Of a DNA stretch of 64,000 nucleotides, positions 27,108-36,900 are shown piece by piece. Under the pieces are notes generated by a model. The model did no database searches. It saw only the letters and a program-made list of their open reading frames with translations, and was not told where the DNA came from. Source of the DNA: Agromyces cavernae (GTDB lineage: Bacteria > Actinomycetota > Actinomycetes > Actinomycetales > Microbacteriaceae); contig NZ_JAJNMP010000002.1 in the NCBI RefSeq assembly GCF_021044935.1, positions 682,001 to 746,000 of the forward strand, in the 5' to 3' direction. Made by a program: the position numbers and the translations under genes. The first letter of the stretch is position 1, and each line of letters starts with the position of its first letter.

Positions 27108-28591
27108 CAGCGCGCCTCGCCTTCGGTGGTCGAGTGGGCCGCCAGGCCCGTATCGAGACCCAGATCCCACGGACTCGACAGCGTGCCGCGGATCGCGGTG
27201 GCCGCCGCGACGAGCGGCGAGACGAGGTGCGTGCGACCGCCCTTGCCCTGCCGACCCTCGAAGTTGCGGTTGCTCGTCGAGGCGCATCGTTCGCCGGGTG
27301 CGAGCTGGTCGGGGTTCATGCCGAGGCACATCGAGCAGCCCGCGAAGCGCCATTCGGCGCCGAACTCCTCGATGATCTTGTCGAGCCCCTCCGCCTCGGC
27401 CTCGAGGCGCACGCGAGCGGAGCCGGGGACGACCATGACCCGCACGCCCTCGGCCTTCTGCTTGCCTTTGATGATCGATGCGAACGCGCGGAGGTCTTCG
27501 ATGCGGCTGTTGGTGCACGAACCCATGAACACGGCGTCGACCCTGATCTCCTTCAGCGGGGTGCCTGCCTCGAGGTCCATGTACTCGAGTGCGCGCTCGG
27601 CGGCGGCGCGCTCGTGCTGGTCTTCGATGGTCGCCGGGTCGGGCACGGCCTCGGAGAGCGAGACGCCCTGGCCGGGGTTGGTGCCCCACGTCACGAACGG
27701 CTCGAGTGCGTCGGCGTCGATGGAGACCTCGGCGTCGAACACGGCGCCGTCATCGGTGGCCAGCGTCTGCCAGTAGGCGACCGCGTCGTCCCAGTCGTCG
27801 CCGGCGGGCGCGTGGGCGCGGCCGCGCAGGTACTCGTAGGTGGTGTCGTCGGGTGCGACCATGCCGGCGCGGGCGCCGGCCTCGATCGACATGTTGCAGA
27901 TGGTCATGCGGCCGTCCATCGAGAGGGCGCGGATGGCGCTGCCACGGTACTCGAGCACGTAGCCCTGGCCGCCGCCCGTGCCGATCTTGGCGATGACCGC
28001 GAGGATGATGTCCTTCGCCGTGACGCCCGGTCGCAGCGTGCCCTCGACGTTGATGGCCATGGTCTTGAACGGCTTCAGCGGCAGGGTCTGCGTCGCGAGC
28101 ACGTGCTCGACCTCGCTCGTGCCGATGCCGAATGCCATGGCGCCGAAGGCGCCGTGGGTCGAGGTGTGCGAGTCGCCGCAGACGACGGTGATGCCCGGCT
28201 GGGTGAGCCCCAGCTGCGGGCCGACGACGTGCACGATGCCCTGCTCTTTGTCGCCGAGCGAGTGCAGTCGGATGCCGAACTCGGCGGCGTTCCTGCGAAG
28301 GGTCTCGATCTGGATGCGACTCGTGGGATCGGCGATCGGCTTGTCGATCGCGAGCGTCGGGGTGTTGTGGTCTTCGGTCGCGATCGTGAGATCGGGACGG
28401 CGCACGGGCCGGCCGGCCATGCGGAGCCCGTCGAAGGCCTGCGGGCTCGTGACCTCGTGCACGAGGTGCAGGTCGATGTAGATCAGGTCGGGCTTGCCGT
28501 CTTCGCCCTTCTTCACGAGATGGGCGTCCCAGACCTTCTCGGCCAGGGTGCGCGGCCGCGCGGTCGTAGCGCTGTCGATGGGTGCGTTCAT
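27107..28591 (-). CDS. leuC: 3-isopropylmalate dehydratase large subunit
   Basis: A 494-aa aconitase-family enzyme. The three [4Fe-4S] ligands are in GSCTNSR and CSMCLG, and the motifs [13 protein letters not shown] and [10 protein letters not shown] are conserved. ATG 28591 is preceded by CTGAGGAAG. The 120-bp space upstream holds a candidate leucine leader peptide and hairpin, so expression is probably set by leucyl-tRNA supply (inference). Confidence 0.97.
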   Translation of the reverse strand: MNAPIDSATTARPRTLAEKVWDAHLVKKGEDGKPDLIYIDLHLVHEVTSPQAFDGLRMAGRPVRRPDLTIATEDHNTPTLAIDKPIADPTSRIQIETLRRNAAEFGIRLHSLGDKEQGIVHVVGPQLGLTQPGITVVCGDSHTSTHGAFGAMAFGIGTSEVEHVLATQTLPLKPFKTMAINVEGTLRPGVTAKDIILAVIAKIGTGGGQGYVLEYRGSAIRALSMDGRMTICNMSIEAGARAGMVAPDDTTYEYLRGRAHAPAGDDWDDAVAYWQTLATDDGAVFDAEVSIDADALEPFVTWGTNPGQGVSLSEAVPDPATIEDQHERAAAERALEYMDLEAGTPLKEIRVDAVFMGSCTNSRIEDLRAFASIIKGKQKAEGVRVMVVPGSARVRLEAEAEGLDKIIEEFGAEWRFAGCSMCLGMNPDQLAPGERCASTSNRNFEGRQGKGGRTHLVSPLVAAATAIRGTLSSPWDLGLDTGLAAHSTTEGEAR

Positions 28592-28634
28592 GCGTTCGTC
28601 TTCCTCAGGTTCTCGGTTCAGCCGACGACGGACT

Positions 28635-28673
28635 CCGCGGCGGGGACGGCCTCAGAGTGAAGCCCCGCCGCGG
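28635..28673 (-). promoter_or_regulatory. Candidate leucine attenuator hairpin upstream of leuC
   Basis: Perfect 11-bp inverted repeat CCGCGGCGGGG / CCCCGCCGCGG with a 17-base loop. Its 5' arm in the transcript overlaps the Arg-Gly codons of the leader ORF and its 3' arm lies beyond the leader stop, so a ribosome stalled at the Leu codons or released at the stop would affect folding differently. No U-tract follows; if it acts, it may do so through Rho or by masking downstream sequence. Confidence 0.5.
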
Positions 28674-28696
28674 CGACGAAGCAGAAGTCGTGGCAC
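28652..28696 (-). CDS. Candidate leucine leader peptide (14 aa) of leuCD
   Basis: A short ORF, GTG then Pro-Arg-Leu-Leu-Leu-Arg-Arg-Arg-Gly-Gly-Ala-Ser-Leu-stop, with GAAGGGG five bases before the GTG. The three consecutive Leu codons are CTT, CTG, CTT; CTT is rare in this 70% GC genome. Leader peptides with runs of Leu codons control leu/ilv genes in many actinobacteria by attenuation. It lies between the FHA gene stop and leuC, and its coding part forms one arm of a strong hairpin. It is below the length that gene finders report. Confidence 0.55.
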   Translation of the reverse strand: MPRLLLRRRGGASL

Positions 28697-28711
28697 GCGC
28701 ACCCCTTCAGG

Positions 28712-29242
28712 TTACACCGTGTCGATCGAGAGCCGGTCGACGCGCAGGCCGAGCTCGCCGAGGAAGAGGGTCGATCCGGCGGCCACTTCGGTGGGCGTGC
28801 CCGGCGCCGGATCGATGATCTCGCCCGAGGGTGGCTGCACTCGAACACCGTTGGTCGAGTGCAGGTCGATGACCGTCACGACGCCGGTGCGGGCGTCGAG
28901 AACGGCATGGGTCTTGGAGACCGAGCGGGCCGGGTCGATCACGGAGATCGGCCTCGCGTCGGCGTGGGCGCCGGCCGCGACCGGGTCGCGGCCGATCACG
29001 ATCGGCACGGTCAGCAGCACTTCGAATCCCCCCGGTCCGCTCAGGCGGAACGGACCGGGCGAGGCGGATGCCGCGGGCGCGGGCACGGGCGGGCCGGCGG
29101 GCACCGGGGTGAACGTCGGCAGCACCCGCGCGGGCGCGCGGACCGTGCGCTCGGGCTCGGTCGTCGTCGAAGGCGGCGCGGCAGGCTCGGGCGCGTTCGG
29201 GATCAGCCCCGGCGGGGGGACGATGAAGTCCGGCGCAACCAC
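28712..29242 (-). CDS. FHA-domain protein with Pro/Ala-rich N-terminus
   Basis: A 176-aa protein: residues 1-70 are Pro/Ala-rich and low complexity, residues 75-170 form a forkhead-associated domain with VIGRDP, SVSKTHAVLD (the Ser-x-x-His phosphothreonine site) and DLHSTNGVRV. FHA domains read phosphothreonine marks laid by Ser/Thr kinases, here probably the kinase at 45542-47260. GTG 29242 starts 9 bp after the pseudo-transglutaminase stop. It is the last gene of the surface-assembly locus before the leucine leader. Confidence 0.9.
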   Translation of the reverse strand: MVAPDFIVPPPGLIPNAPEPAAPPSTTTEPERTVRAPARVLPTFTPVPAGPPVPAPAASASPGPFRLSGPGGFEVLLTVPIVIGRDPVAAGAHADARPISVIDPARSVSKTHAVLDARTGVVTVIDLHSTNGVRVQPPSGEIIDPAPGTPTEVAAGSTLFLGELGLRVDRLSIDTV

Positions 29243-29251
29243 GCCACCACT

Positions 29252-31546
29252 CTACCGCCGTGAACGCAGACGGTATCGGGCGACGATCCTGCGTACGCGA
29301 CCGACCGCCGCCGAGACCGCGAGACCCGCGGCATCCGCCTCGGTCCATCGCTTCGCGACCGCCTCATCACTCACCGACTCGCCGTCGAAGACATCGCGAT
29401 CGATCGTCGCTGCCAACGTCGTCAGGCCGAGGGGCCGGCCCTCATCGGTCGTGGCGGCCACGCCCTGCTCGACGAGCTGGCGATCGAGTTCGTGCGCGGT
29501 CTGCAGGCGAGTCGACTTCGCCGGCGGCTCGAACCCGAGCTCGGCGTACCGGTCGACGAGTTCGTCCCACGCACCCGCGGCACCCCGATCGTTGGGCCCA
29601 TTGCGGCGCTTCGCGCGCCGACGCCGCTTGGCGAGCGCGACGAACAGCAGCGGCAGCAGCACGACCGCGGCCGGGATGCCCACTGCCGCCGCCGTGACCC
29701 ACACCCACGCCGGGATCTGGAACGGCCGGTCGCGGTCCTCGTCCTCGGTCTCGTCGATCTCGACGGTCGTCAGCAGCTCGTCCTCGACGTGCTCGGAGCG
29801 AGGGGGCTGGCGCACCTGCGGCTGTGGTTCGGACTTCGGCTTCGGCGTCTGCTCCTGCGGTACGTCGACCTGGTCTGGGGTCGGCCGGAACGAGATCCAC
29901 CCCACCCCCTCGAACGGCACCTCGACCCACGCGGTGACGTCGGCCCCGACGACCTCGACCTCGTCGCCCCCCTCGGCGATGTCGGGGGCGAAGCCCATGA
30001 CCACGCGTGACGGGTAGCCGAGATGACGCGCCATGAGCGCCATCGCCGCGGCGTACTGCTCTTCGTCGCCGACCATCTGGGTGCGCGTGAACAGCTCGAT
30101 GAGGCGATCGGCACCGTGGCCTGCGCGCGACGCGGCCGAGTCGGAGGCGAGTCCGTGGCTGAGGAACCCGTTGGTCTTGAGCGCGCGCTCGATGTTGCGC
30201 AGCTGCTCGATCGGGCTCGTCGCCTCGCCCGCGTATTCCTCGGCCTTGGCCGCGACCACGTCGGGCAGGTTCTCGACGGGTGTGAGGTCGAGGGACGCGA
30301 CGGGGGTGTCGATGAGCTGCTCGGTGTCGGGCTCCCGCTGGATGCGCGCCTCGAGGCGATACCGGGCGCCCTCGTCGATGCCGCTCGTGAGCACCGCCGT
30401 ACCCGCCGCCGCGTTGTAGCGCAGGTCGCCCGCACGATCAGCGCTCGCCCCGTCGAGCAGTCGCAGGGAGGAGCCGTACCCGACGGTCGGCAGCCAGACG
30501 TCGCCGTACGCCTCGACCGAGATCTCGACGTCGCGCGAGCTGCCGAGGCTCGCGAGCTCGGGCGCGGGCAGCGTCTCGCCGACGATCGCGTACCCGCCGT
30601 CGGCGGCGGACGATCCGGGCCCGGCCACGTTCCAGAGCCGGCCGGTGTACGAGTCCATCGCGGCGAGCCGCAGGGTGTCACCGGGCTCGAGGCCGGTCGC
30701 GGTGAAGAGGGGCTCCTCGGCGAGGTCCTTCGTGTAGTTGCGGAACCCGGCGAGCGGGCTCGGGAACTCGAGCGGATCGAACGGCGGCACGATCTCGTCG
30801 CGCAGAACGAATCGCTCGGGCGCGATCGGCGCCACGGCGAAGCCGGCCACGGCCCCGAGCGCGACGGCGCCCGCGACGACGACCGCCGACCCGCGCAGCT
30901 TCTGCGCGCGCAGGCGCTTGGCGCCGTCGCCGCTCGCCTCGACATCGGCACCGCGGCGCCACGCGAGCCACACGAGGGCGATGGTGGCGAACGCGACCCC
31001 GCGCACGCCGGCGAGGTACGCCTCGTCGGTGCCGAGCAGGATGCCCGAGAGGTAGAGCAGCACCGGCCCGATGAGCAGCACGCTCGACCGCAGCACCGTG
31101 CGCCGCTTCGGCAGCCAGCGGATGACGAGCATCGCGCCGACGAGCGAGACGAGCCAGGCGGCGAAGTACGGAACCGCGGCGATGTAGTAGGGCGCCTCCA
31201 CGGGCGTGCCGATGGTGACGATGTCGGCCCAGCCGTAGACCGCGCCGAGCGCGAGCCCCGTGAGCGATGCGAGGCTCGGGAGCACTCCGAAGAGGGCCAT
31301 GGCGGGCATCGTGAACGGCGTGCCGAGCACGAAGTACGCCGCGAGACCCAGCAGCACGGTCGTCAGCACGCCGAGCCGCAGCAGCGAACCGGCCACGGCG
31401 ACGAGGGTTCCGACGACGATGCCGGCCACAGCCGCGACGAGGAAGTTGAGGTCGCCGAAGCTCGTCTCGTACCCGGCGATGCCGAGCAGCGAGAGCACCG
31501 ACAGCACGATGAGGTCGGTGACGACGGTGCGGGGAAGCCGGCTCAT
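29252..31546 (-). CDS. Membrane transglutaminase-like protein with lost catalytic residues (pseudoenzyme)
   Basis: A 764-aa TgpA-like membrane protein: about six N-terminal helices (residues 8-195) plus one further short helix near 220, an extracytoplasmic transglutaminase-fold region, a helix near residue 625 (WVWVTAAAVGIPAAVVLL) and a cytoplasmic tail. In the core the catalytic Cys is replaced by Glu495 (VGDEEQYAAAM), the catalytic His by Thr538 (ADVTAWVEV) and the acidic residue by Arg in WISFRPTP, although the surrounding fold motifs (GYPSRVVMGF, EGVGWISF) are kept. It is therefore probably a binding or scaffold protein. It overlaps the DUF58 gene by ATGA and precedes an FHA gene. Confidence 0.88.
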   Translation of the reverse strand: MSRLPRTVVTDLIVLSVLSLLGIAGYETSFGDLNFLVAAVAGIVVGTLVAVAGSLLRLGVLTTVLLGLAAYFVLGTPFTMPAMALFGVLPSLASLTGLALGAVYGWADIVTIGTPVEAPYYIAAVPYFAAWLVSLVGAMLVIRWLPKRRTVLRSSVLLIGPVLLYLSGILLGTDEAYLAGVRGVAFATIALVWLAWRRGADVEASGDGAKRLRAQKLRGSAVVVAGAVALGAVAGFAVAPIAPERFVLRDEIVPPFDPLEFPSPLAGFRNYTKDLAEEPLFTATGLEPGDTLRLAAMDSYTGRLWNVAGPGSSAADGGYAIVGETLPAPELASLGSSRDVEISVEAYGDVWLPTVGYGSSLRLLDGASADRAGDLRYNAAAGTAVLTSGIDEGARYRLEARIQREPDTEQLIDTPVASLDLTPVENLPDVVAAKAEEYAGEATSPIEQLRNIERALKTNGFLSHGLASDSAASRAGHGADRLIELFTRTQMVGDEEQYAAAMALMARHLGYPSRVVMGFAPDIAEGGDEVEVVGADVTAWVEVPFEGVGWISFRPTPDQVDVPQEQTPKPKSEPQPQVRQPPRSEHVEDELLTTVEIDETEDEDRDRPFQIPAWVWVTAAAVGIPAAVVLLPLLFVALAKRRRRAKRRNGPNDRGAAGAWDELVDRYAELGFEPPAKSTRLQTAHELDRQLVEQGVAATTDEGRPLGLTTLAATIDRDVFDGESVSDEAVAKRWTEADAAGLAVSAAVGRVRRIVARYRLRSRR

Positions 31547-32841
31547 GGACGAACCCTCCGCACGAGTCGTTGCAGCTCGTCGAGCGCCCCCACGGTGACG
31601 ACCGTCGTACCGGCGATGCTCGTGATGCGCGACGCGGCGCCCGACTCGACGCGGAATGCGATCATCTGCGTATCGGGCCCGAACACCGTCTCGACCGACC
31701 GGAAGTCGGCGAGGGGCACGGCCGAGCCGCCCACCACGATCGCGATGCTGGGGGCGGCGAGCCGCTTGGTGCCGTCGCGCACGAACTCGCGCAGCGAATC
31801 GTGTGCGCCGCTCACCGTCTCGATGCGGCTCGTGTCGTCGAGCAGCACCGTCGGCGTCGCCGTGCGCAGCTTTCGGCCCTCGGTGACGACGTCGAGGCGC
31901 GTTCCGTCGCGGATGACCTGCACGCCGAGCGAGGCGAGCACCGAGACGCCGAGCTCGAACTCGTCGTCGGAGGCGTAGTGCGAGCGCTCGGTCGATTGCA
32001 GGAGCACGAGCTGCGACCGCCGGGTCTCCTCATACTGGCGGACCATGAGCTGACCGGTTCGCGCCGACGTCCGCCAGTGCACGTTGCGCAGCGCGTCGCC
32101 CGGCTCATAGGCCCGCAACGCGTGGAACGAGATGTCGTTGTCGGTGATCGTCTTCGTGACCTCGCCCTCGAGGTCGCGCACGAGCCCGGCCGCCGAGGGC
32201 TGGAGCCTCGCGGTGACCGGGTGCACGAAGAGCTCGACGGGATCGGTCCAGCGGACGACGCGACGCAGCAGCCCCAGCTGGTCGCCGCGCACCGATGCCG
32301 CAGGCCCGGCCACGATCACGGCGCGCCGGTTGGTCGGCACCGCGAAGAGCTCCTCATGCTCGGCTGCCGGTGCGATCGCCGGGATCACGAACTCCGCGAG
32401 ACCCGCACCGACCGGCAGTTCGAGCCGCGACGGGATCGACGGTGCGCTGCCGACGTTCTCGACCACGAGCCGGCCGAGGGCCCGTTCGCCCGCCACCACC
32501 CGACTCGGCTGCAGCGCGATGTCGACGCGGTACTGCATGCGACCGAAGACGAACGGCACCGAGACGAGCACCGCGGCCGCGAGGGTCGCGCCGAGGAACG
32601 CGAACTCGATCCAGCCGAATCCCCACGCGAGCGCGAACGATACGACGACGGCGCCGAGCACGAGCCATCCGGTCGTCGAGACGACGCCGGTGACGGGCGC
32701 CGACCACTCGGCTGCACGCTTCGCGGTCGCCGCCAGACGGCCGCCGGTGGAACGAACGGATGCCGCGACCGCGCGCCCGGCGGCACGGAATGCGATGCGC
32801 GCCTGTGAGGGAGCCCGCGGCGCACGGGTCTCGGCCGTCAT
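31543..32841 (-). CDS. DUF58 domain protein of the Fn3/kinase locus
   Basis: A 432-aa protein with two membrane helices (about residues 55-95, WLVLGAVVVSFALAWG and the following segment) and the DUF58 signature FHALRAYEPGDALRNVHWRTSA then RTGQLMVRQYEE. It is a paralogue of the protein at 13932-15347. ATG 32841 overlaps the moxR stop and its own stop overlaps the pseudo-transglutaminase start, giving a tightly coupled moxR-DUF58-transglutaminase trio. Predicted to work with the MoxR ATPase in assembling an envelope complex, here probably the adjacent giant Fn3 proteins (inference). Confidence 0.9.
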   Translation of the reverse strand: MTAETRAPRAPSQARIAFRAAGRAVAASVRSTGGRLAATAKRAAEWSAPVTGVVSTTGWLVLGAVVVSFALAWGFGWIEFAFLGATLAAAVLVSVPFVFGRMQYRVDIALQPSRVVAGERALGRLVVENVGSAPSIPSRLELPVGAGLAEFVIPAIAPAAEHEELFAVPTNRRAVIVAGPAASVRGDQLGLLRRVVRWTDPVELFVHPVTARLQPSAAGLVRDLEGEVTKTITDNDISFHALRAYEPGDALRNVHWRTSARTGQLMVRQYEETRRSQLVLLQSTERSHYASDDEFELGVSVLASLGVQVIRDGTRLDVVTEGRKLRTATPTVLLDDTSRIETVSGAHDSLREFVRDGTKRLAAPSIAIVVGGSAVPLADFRSVETVFGPDTQMIAFRVESGAASRITSIAGTTVVTVGALDELQRLVRRVRP

Positions 32842-33806
32842 GCCGCCCGGTAGGCCGGCGGAGCGACGTCGACGAGCACGCCCGACACGATGTCTTCCGC
32901 GGCGACGCCGGCGAACTCCGACTCGGGGTCGACGATGATGCGATGCGCGAGCACCGGGACGGCGAGGTCGCGAACGTCGTCGGGGGTCACGTACGTGCGA
33001 CCGTGCGCGATCGCCCACGTCTTCACCGTTCGGGCGAGTGCGAGCGCCCCGCGCATGCTCACGCCGAGCGACGAGTCCTTGTGCGCGCGCGTCGCGGCCA
33101 CGATCTGGTTGAGGTACGACAGCACGGCGGCGTCGACGTAGACCTCGGAAGCCAGTTGTGCCATCGTCGTCACCGAGCTGGCGGCGATGATCGGCGAGAC
33201 CTTCGACGCACGGGCGCGGTTCGCCGAGTCGAGCAGCAGGGTCACCGCGGTGTCGTGGTCGGGGTAGCCGAGCGAGGTCTTGATGAGGAAGCGGTCGAGC
33301 TGCGCCTCGGGGAGCGAGTAGGTGCCCGCCTGCTCGACGGGGTTCTGCGTCGCGATCACCATGAACGGGCTGCCCACGTCGTAGCTCACGCCGTCGACGG
33401 TGACCCGGCCCTCCTCCATGACCTCGAGCAGTGACGACTGCGTCTTCGGGCTCGCCCGGTTGATCTCGTCGGCGAGCACGATCGACGCGAAGATCGGGCC
33501 GCGATGGAACTCGAAGTGCCCCTTGCCCTGGTCGTAGATCGTCACGCCGGTGACGTCGGAGGGCAGGAGGTCGGGCGTGAACTGGATGCGCGAGTGCGTG
33601 CCGTCGAGGGTGTTCGCGAGCGCCTTGGCGAGCACGGTCTTGCCCGTGCCGGGGAAGTCCTCGAGGAGCACGTGCCCATCGGAGAGCAGCGCCGTGATGA
33701 CGAGTTCGATGACCTCCCGCTTGCCGAGGATCGCCTGGTCGATGTTGTCGACGAGCTTCGAGAAGGCGTCCTGGAACCACTGCGCCTGTTCTTGGGTCAC
33801 TGCCAC
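32838..33806 (-). CDS. MoxR-family AAA+ ATPase of the Fn3/kinase locus
   Basis: A 322-aa AAA+ ATPase, paralogue of the one at 15350-16384. Walker A EDFPGTGKTV is near residue 50, Walker B ends [14 protein letters not shown], sensor 1 is IATQNPVEQAGTY, and RFLIKTSLGYP carries the arginine finger region. GTG 33806 is preceded by AGGAGAG. It heads the moxR-DUF58-pseudo-transglutaminase-FHA unit and has its own candidate promoter 110 bases upstream that resembles the one before the second giant gene. Confidence 0.93.
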   Translation of the reverse strand: MAVTQEQAQWFQDAFSKLVDNIDQAILGKREVIELVITALLSDGHVLLEDFPGTGKTVLAKALANTLDGTHSRIQFTPDLLPSDVTGVTIYDQGKGHFEFHRGPIFASIVLADEINRASPKTQSSLLEVMEEGRVTVDGVSYDVGSPFMVIATQNPVEQAGTYSLPEAQLDRFLIKTSLGYPDHDTAVTLLLDSANRARASKVSPIIAASSVTTMAQLASEVYVDAAVLSYLNQIVAATRAHKDSSLGVSMRGALALARTVKTWAIAHGRTYVTPDDVRDLAVPVLAHRIIVDPESEFAGVAAEDIVSGVLVDVAPPAYRAA

Positions 33807-33918
33807 GTTCGTTCTCTCCTCATGCTGGCGACGCGACGGGCGCGCCGAACGACTTCAACTGAACCGGGAGTCGCGGCCGGCCCCCACCGCATGATCGCGG
33901 CGCCACGGACGACGCGCG

Positions 33919-33958
33919 AATCACGCTAACACGGTGCCCGCCATCCCCAGAACGGGGA
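33919..33958 (-). promoter_or_regulatory. Promoter with CCCC-n5-GGGG palindrome upstream of moxR
   Basis: On the minus strand the palindrome TCCCC-gttct-GGGGA (33958-33944) is followed by GGCAC, then TGT and the -10 box TAGCGT (33928-33923). The palindrome overlaps where the -35 box would be. The same arrangement, with nearly identical spacing, precedes the giant gene at 39350-44704, which suggests shared control. Confidence 0.5.
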
Positions 33959-33986
33959 CCACTGCCCACCACGTGCTCGAATCGGC

Positions 33987-36900
33987 TCAGCAATCGGCCA
34001 CGCTCCGTCCGGCGCGGTTCGTGTCGCTCGCGCGGATGAACCATCCGTCGTACGCACGTGACTCCTGGCGCATGTAGAACCAGTCGGACCCGTTGCGCTG
34101 CGAGCGGCAGACGGCGTCGATGACGGTGCCGGCCGGGATCCGTCCGGCCGGATTCATGGTGCACCCGAGGTCGAGGTTCGTGGGCGGGTTGTTGTAGGTC
34201 GAATCGGGCTCGGGACAGGCCGCGGTCGTGACGACCGTGTGGTTCGTCGGAGTCCACGGCGCCGTCGCCGTCGCCACGTTCGACGCGGTCCAGGCACCGC
34301 AGGCGCGGGCGTTGCACGCCTGCACCTCGTAGCGATGCGCGACGCCGATCGCCGCACTGCCGGTGTGGCTCAGCCCCGAGGTCGAGCCGCTCATCGAGCT
34401 GTTCAGGATCATGCGCCAGTTGTAGCTCGTCACGGCGCGACCCCCGTCGAACGACGGCGGCGTCCAGGTGAGGGTGATGCGGCCGGATCCGTCGCTCGAT
34501 GCGTCGAGCCGGGCGCTCGTCGGTGCGCCCGGCGTGCCGAACGGCACCGCCGTGCGGCTGGGCGCGGAGGTCTCGGAGGTGCCGATGCCGTTCGTCGCAG
34601 TGACCCGGAAGATGTACCCGGTGCCGTTGGACAGGCCCGTGATCGTCTGCGGTGCGCCGTCGGCGGATGCCGGGAAGCCCCGGCTCGACGCGCCGTAGCT
34701 CACCGTGTAGCCGGTGATGGGCGAGTTGTTCGAGGCGTTCGCCCGCCAGGTGAGCGTCACGGCGCCGTCGCCGTCGGAGACCGCGGTGATCGTCGGGGCA
34801 TCGGGCCGATCGCGCACGATGACGGTCGCTCGCCCCTGGGTCTGGCGTGCGACATCCCCGGTCGCATCCTCGATGCGGTAGACGATGCTCAGCGTGCCGC
34901 TGAACGCGGGCCCCGTGCGCACCGTGATTCCGGTCGAGGTGTGCGAGACGCTCGCATCATTGCCGACCCCGGTCGAGTCGATCGCGGCATCGACGACCCG
35001 CAACGGCCGGTCGGCGTCGAACGGGTTGACGTCGTTGTCGAGCACCGCGATCGGCAGGGACTCGCTGCGCCGCATCTCGAGAGGCCCATCGTCGACCGCG
35101 CGTGGCTTCGGCCTCGTGGACGACACGACACGGATGTCGACGTGGCCCGGCACGCTGAACGCATCGAACCCGACGTCGAAGGTGAGTCGAACGCCGGTTC
35201 CCGGTTGCACGCCGATCGGCGAGGAGACGCGCAGGATCGAGCCGTCGATGATCTCGGCGGCGACGTCGGAGGTCGCCCCGTCGAGGCCGGTGAACTCGAG
35301 CCGGTCGACGATCTCCGGGTTCGGGTGGTCGCTCGAGGCCCGCAGGTCGATCTCGAGCGGCGCTTCGCCCGCCTCGATCGTCTCGGACCGGGGAGTGAAG
35401 CTCGGCGGCGTGTCGCGGAAGCCCGGGTCGCCGACCGTGATCGGGATCGTCAGGATGGCACGCCGGCCGAGGGGGTCGCCCGCCCCGTCGCCGTCGGTCA
35501 CCTCGAAACTGACGGACGCCTCCCCTCGGAAGCCGTGCTCGGGAACGAAGCGCAGGGTCTCGGCGTCGACGAACGGCGACGACTCCGCTCGCATGGCGGT
35601 CGCGGCCAGGATCGTGGCGGGCTTGCCGCTCGGCACCTCCACGAGGTCCGCGACATCCCACTCGATGCGTCCGTTCATCGGCACCACGACGTCGCCGAGG
35701 TCCTTGAGGTGCGGAGACGCGAACTTCGCGCGCTCCTCGGCGAGCAGTTCCTCGGGCGTCTTCTCGCGCTCCTCGAGTGCCGCCGGCCGGTCGCCGTCGG
35801 GAACCGCGGGTACGACGACGAACGCCCTCGCGCTCAGGTCGTCGACCTCGTTCGTCAGCCGGTACGCGACGGCGTAGCGCCGCGCGCCGGGTTCGACGTC
35901 GATGCTGCCGTCGGCGAGCACGGTGGCACGGGACGCGTTCGGGCCCTCGACGCTGACGGCGAGATCCTCGACGAGACCGCCCGGGTTGGTCGCGTCCCGC
36001 AGCGGTCGCACATTCGTCGATTCGCCCGCGACCACGTCCTCGGGCTCGAGCACCTGGTCCTGCGCGGTCGGCGGGTCGATGACCGCGTCGTCGCTCACCG
36101 TCACCTGCACGAACGCCGTGTCGACCCCGCCATGTCCGTTCGAGATCTCGTAGCGGAACGAGAAGCTCCCCTCGCGGTCGGGCGCGCGCACCACGATCCG
36201 GCGTCCCTGCCGCACCTCGGCATCGAGTTCAGGGGCGACCTCGCCCAGGTCGGCGACCTCGATCGCGTGGCCGTTGGGGTCGGAATCGTTGAGCAGCACC
36301 TCGATCGAGGCCGTGCGCCCGGGCCGCAGCTCGACGATGTCGTCGACCGCCGTCGGGGGCGACTGCACCGCAGCGCGCGGGATCACGCCGATGCGCACGA
36401 CGCCGGTCGCGGTCGCGCCGTGCGTGTCGCGAACCTCGTACCCGAACGTGTCGGTCCCGCTCGAACCGGCGAACGCTTCATAGGTGAGCTGCGTGCTCGT
36501 GCGCTCGACGATGCGACCGAGCGTCGGCGGCGTCGAGATCCCCGTGAGCACGACCGAGTCGCCGTCGGGATCGAGCCCGTCGAGCGGCACATCGATCTTC
36601 ACCGCCGAACCCGTGAAGGTGCGCGACGTCAGCGGGGTCGGCAGGGGCGGACGATTCTCGGCTTCCTCGCCGATCACGTGGAATCGGACCGTCGCCCTCG
36701 CGTGCTGCTCGAAGTCGTCGCTCACCGCGTAGACGACCGAGTACTCGCCCGGTTGCGTGGGCGCCTGGAATCGCACGGTGTCGCCGTTCACGAACGCGAG
36801 GCCCTCGCCGACCAGCGCGTCGCCGAGCTCGCCGTCGAGGTGCATGGCCGCGGCATCCGGATGGTGGTCGTTGCGAAGCCCGGCGACGCGGGCGATATCG

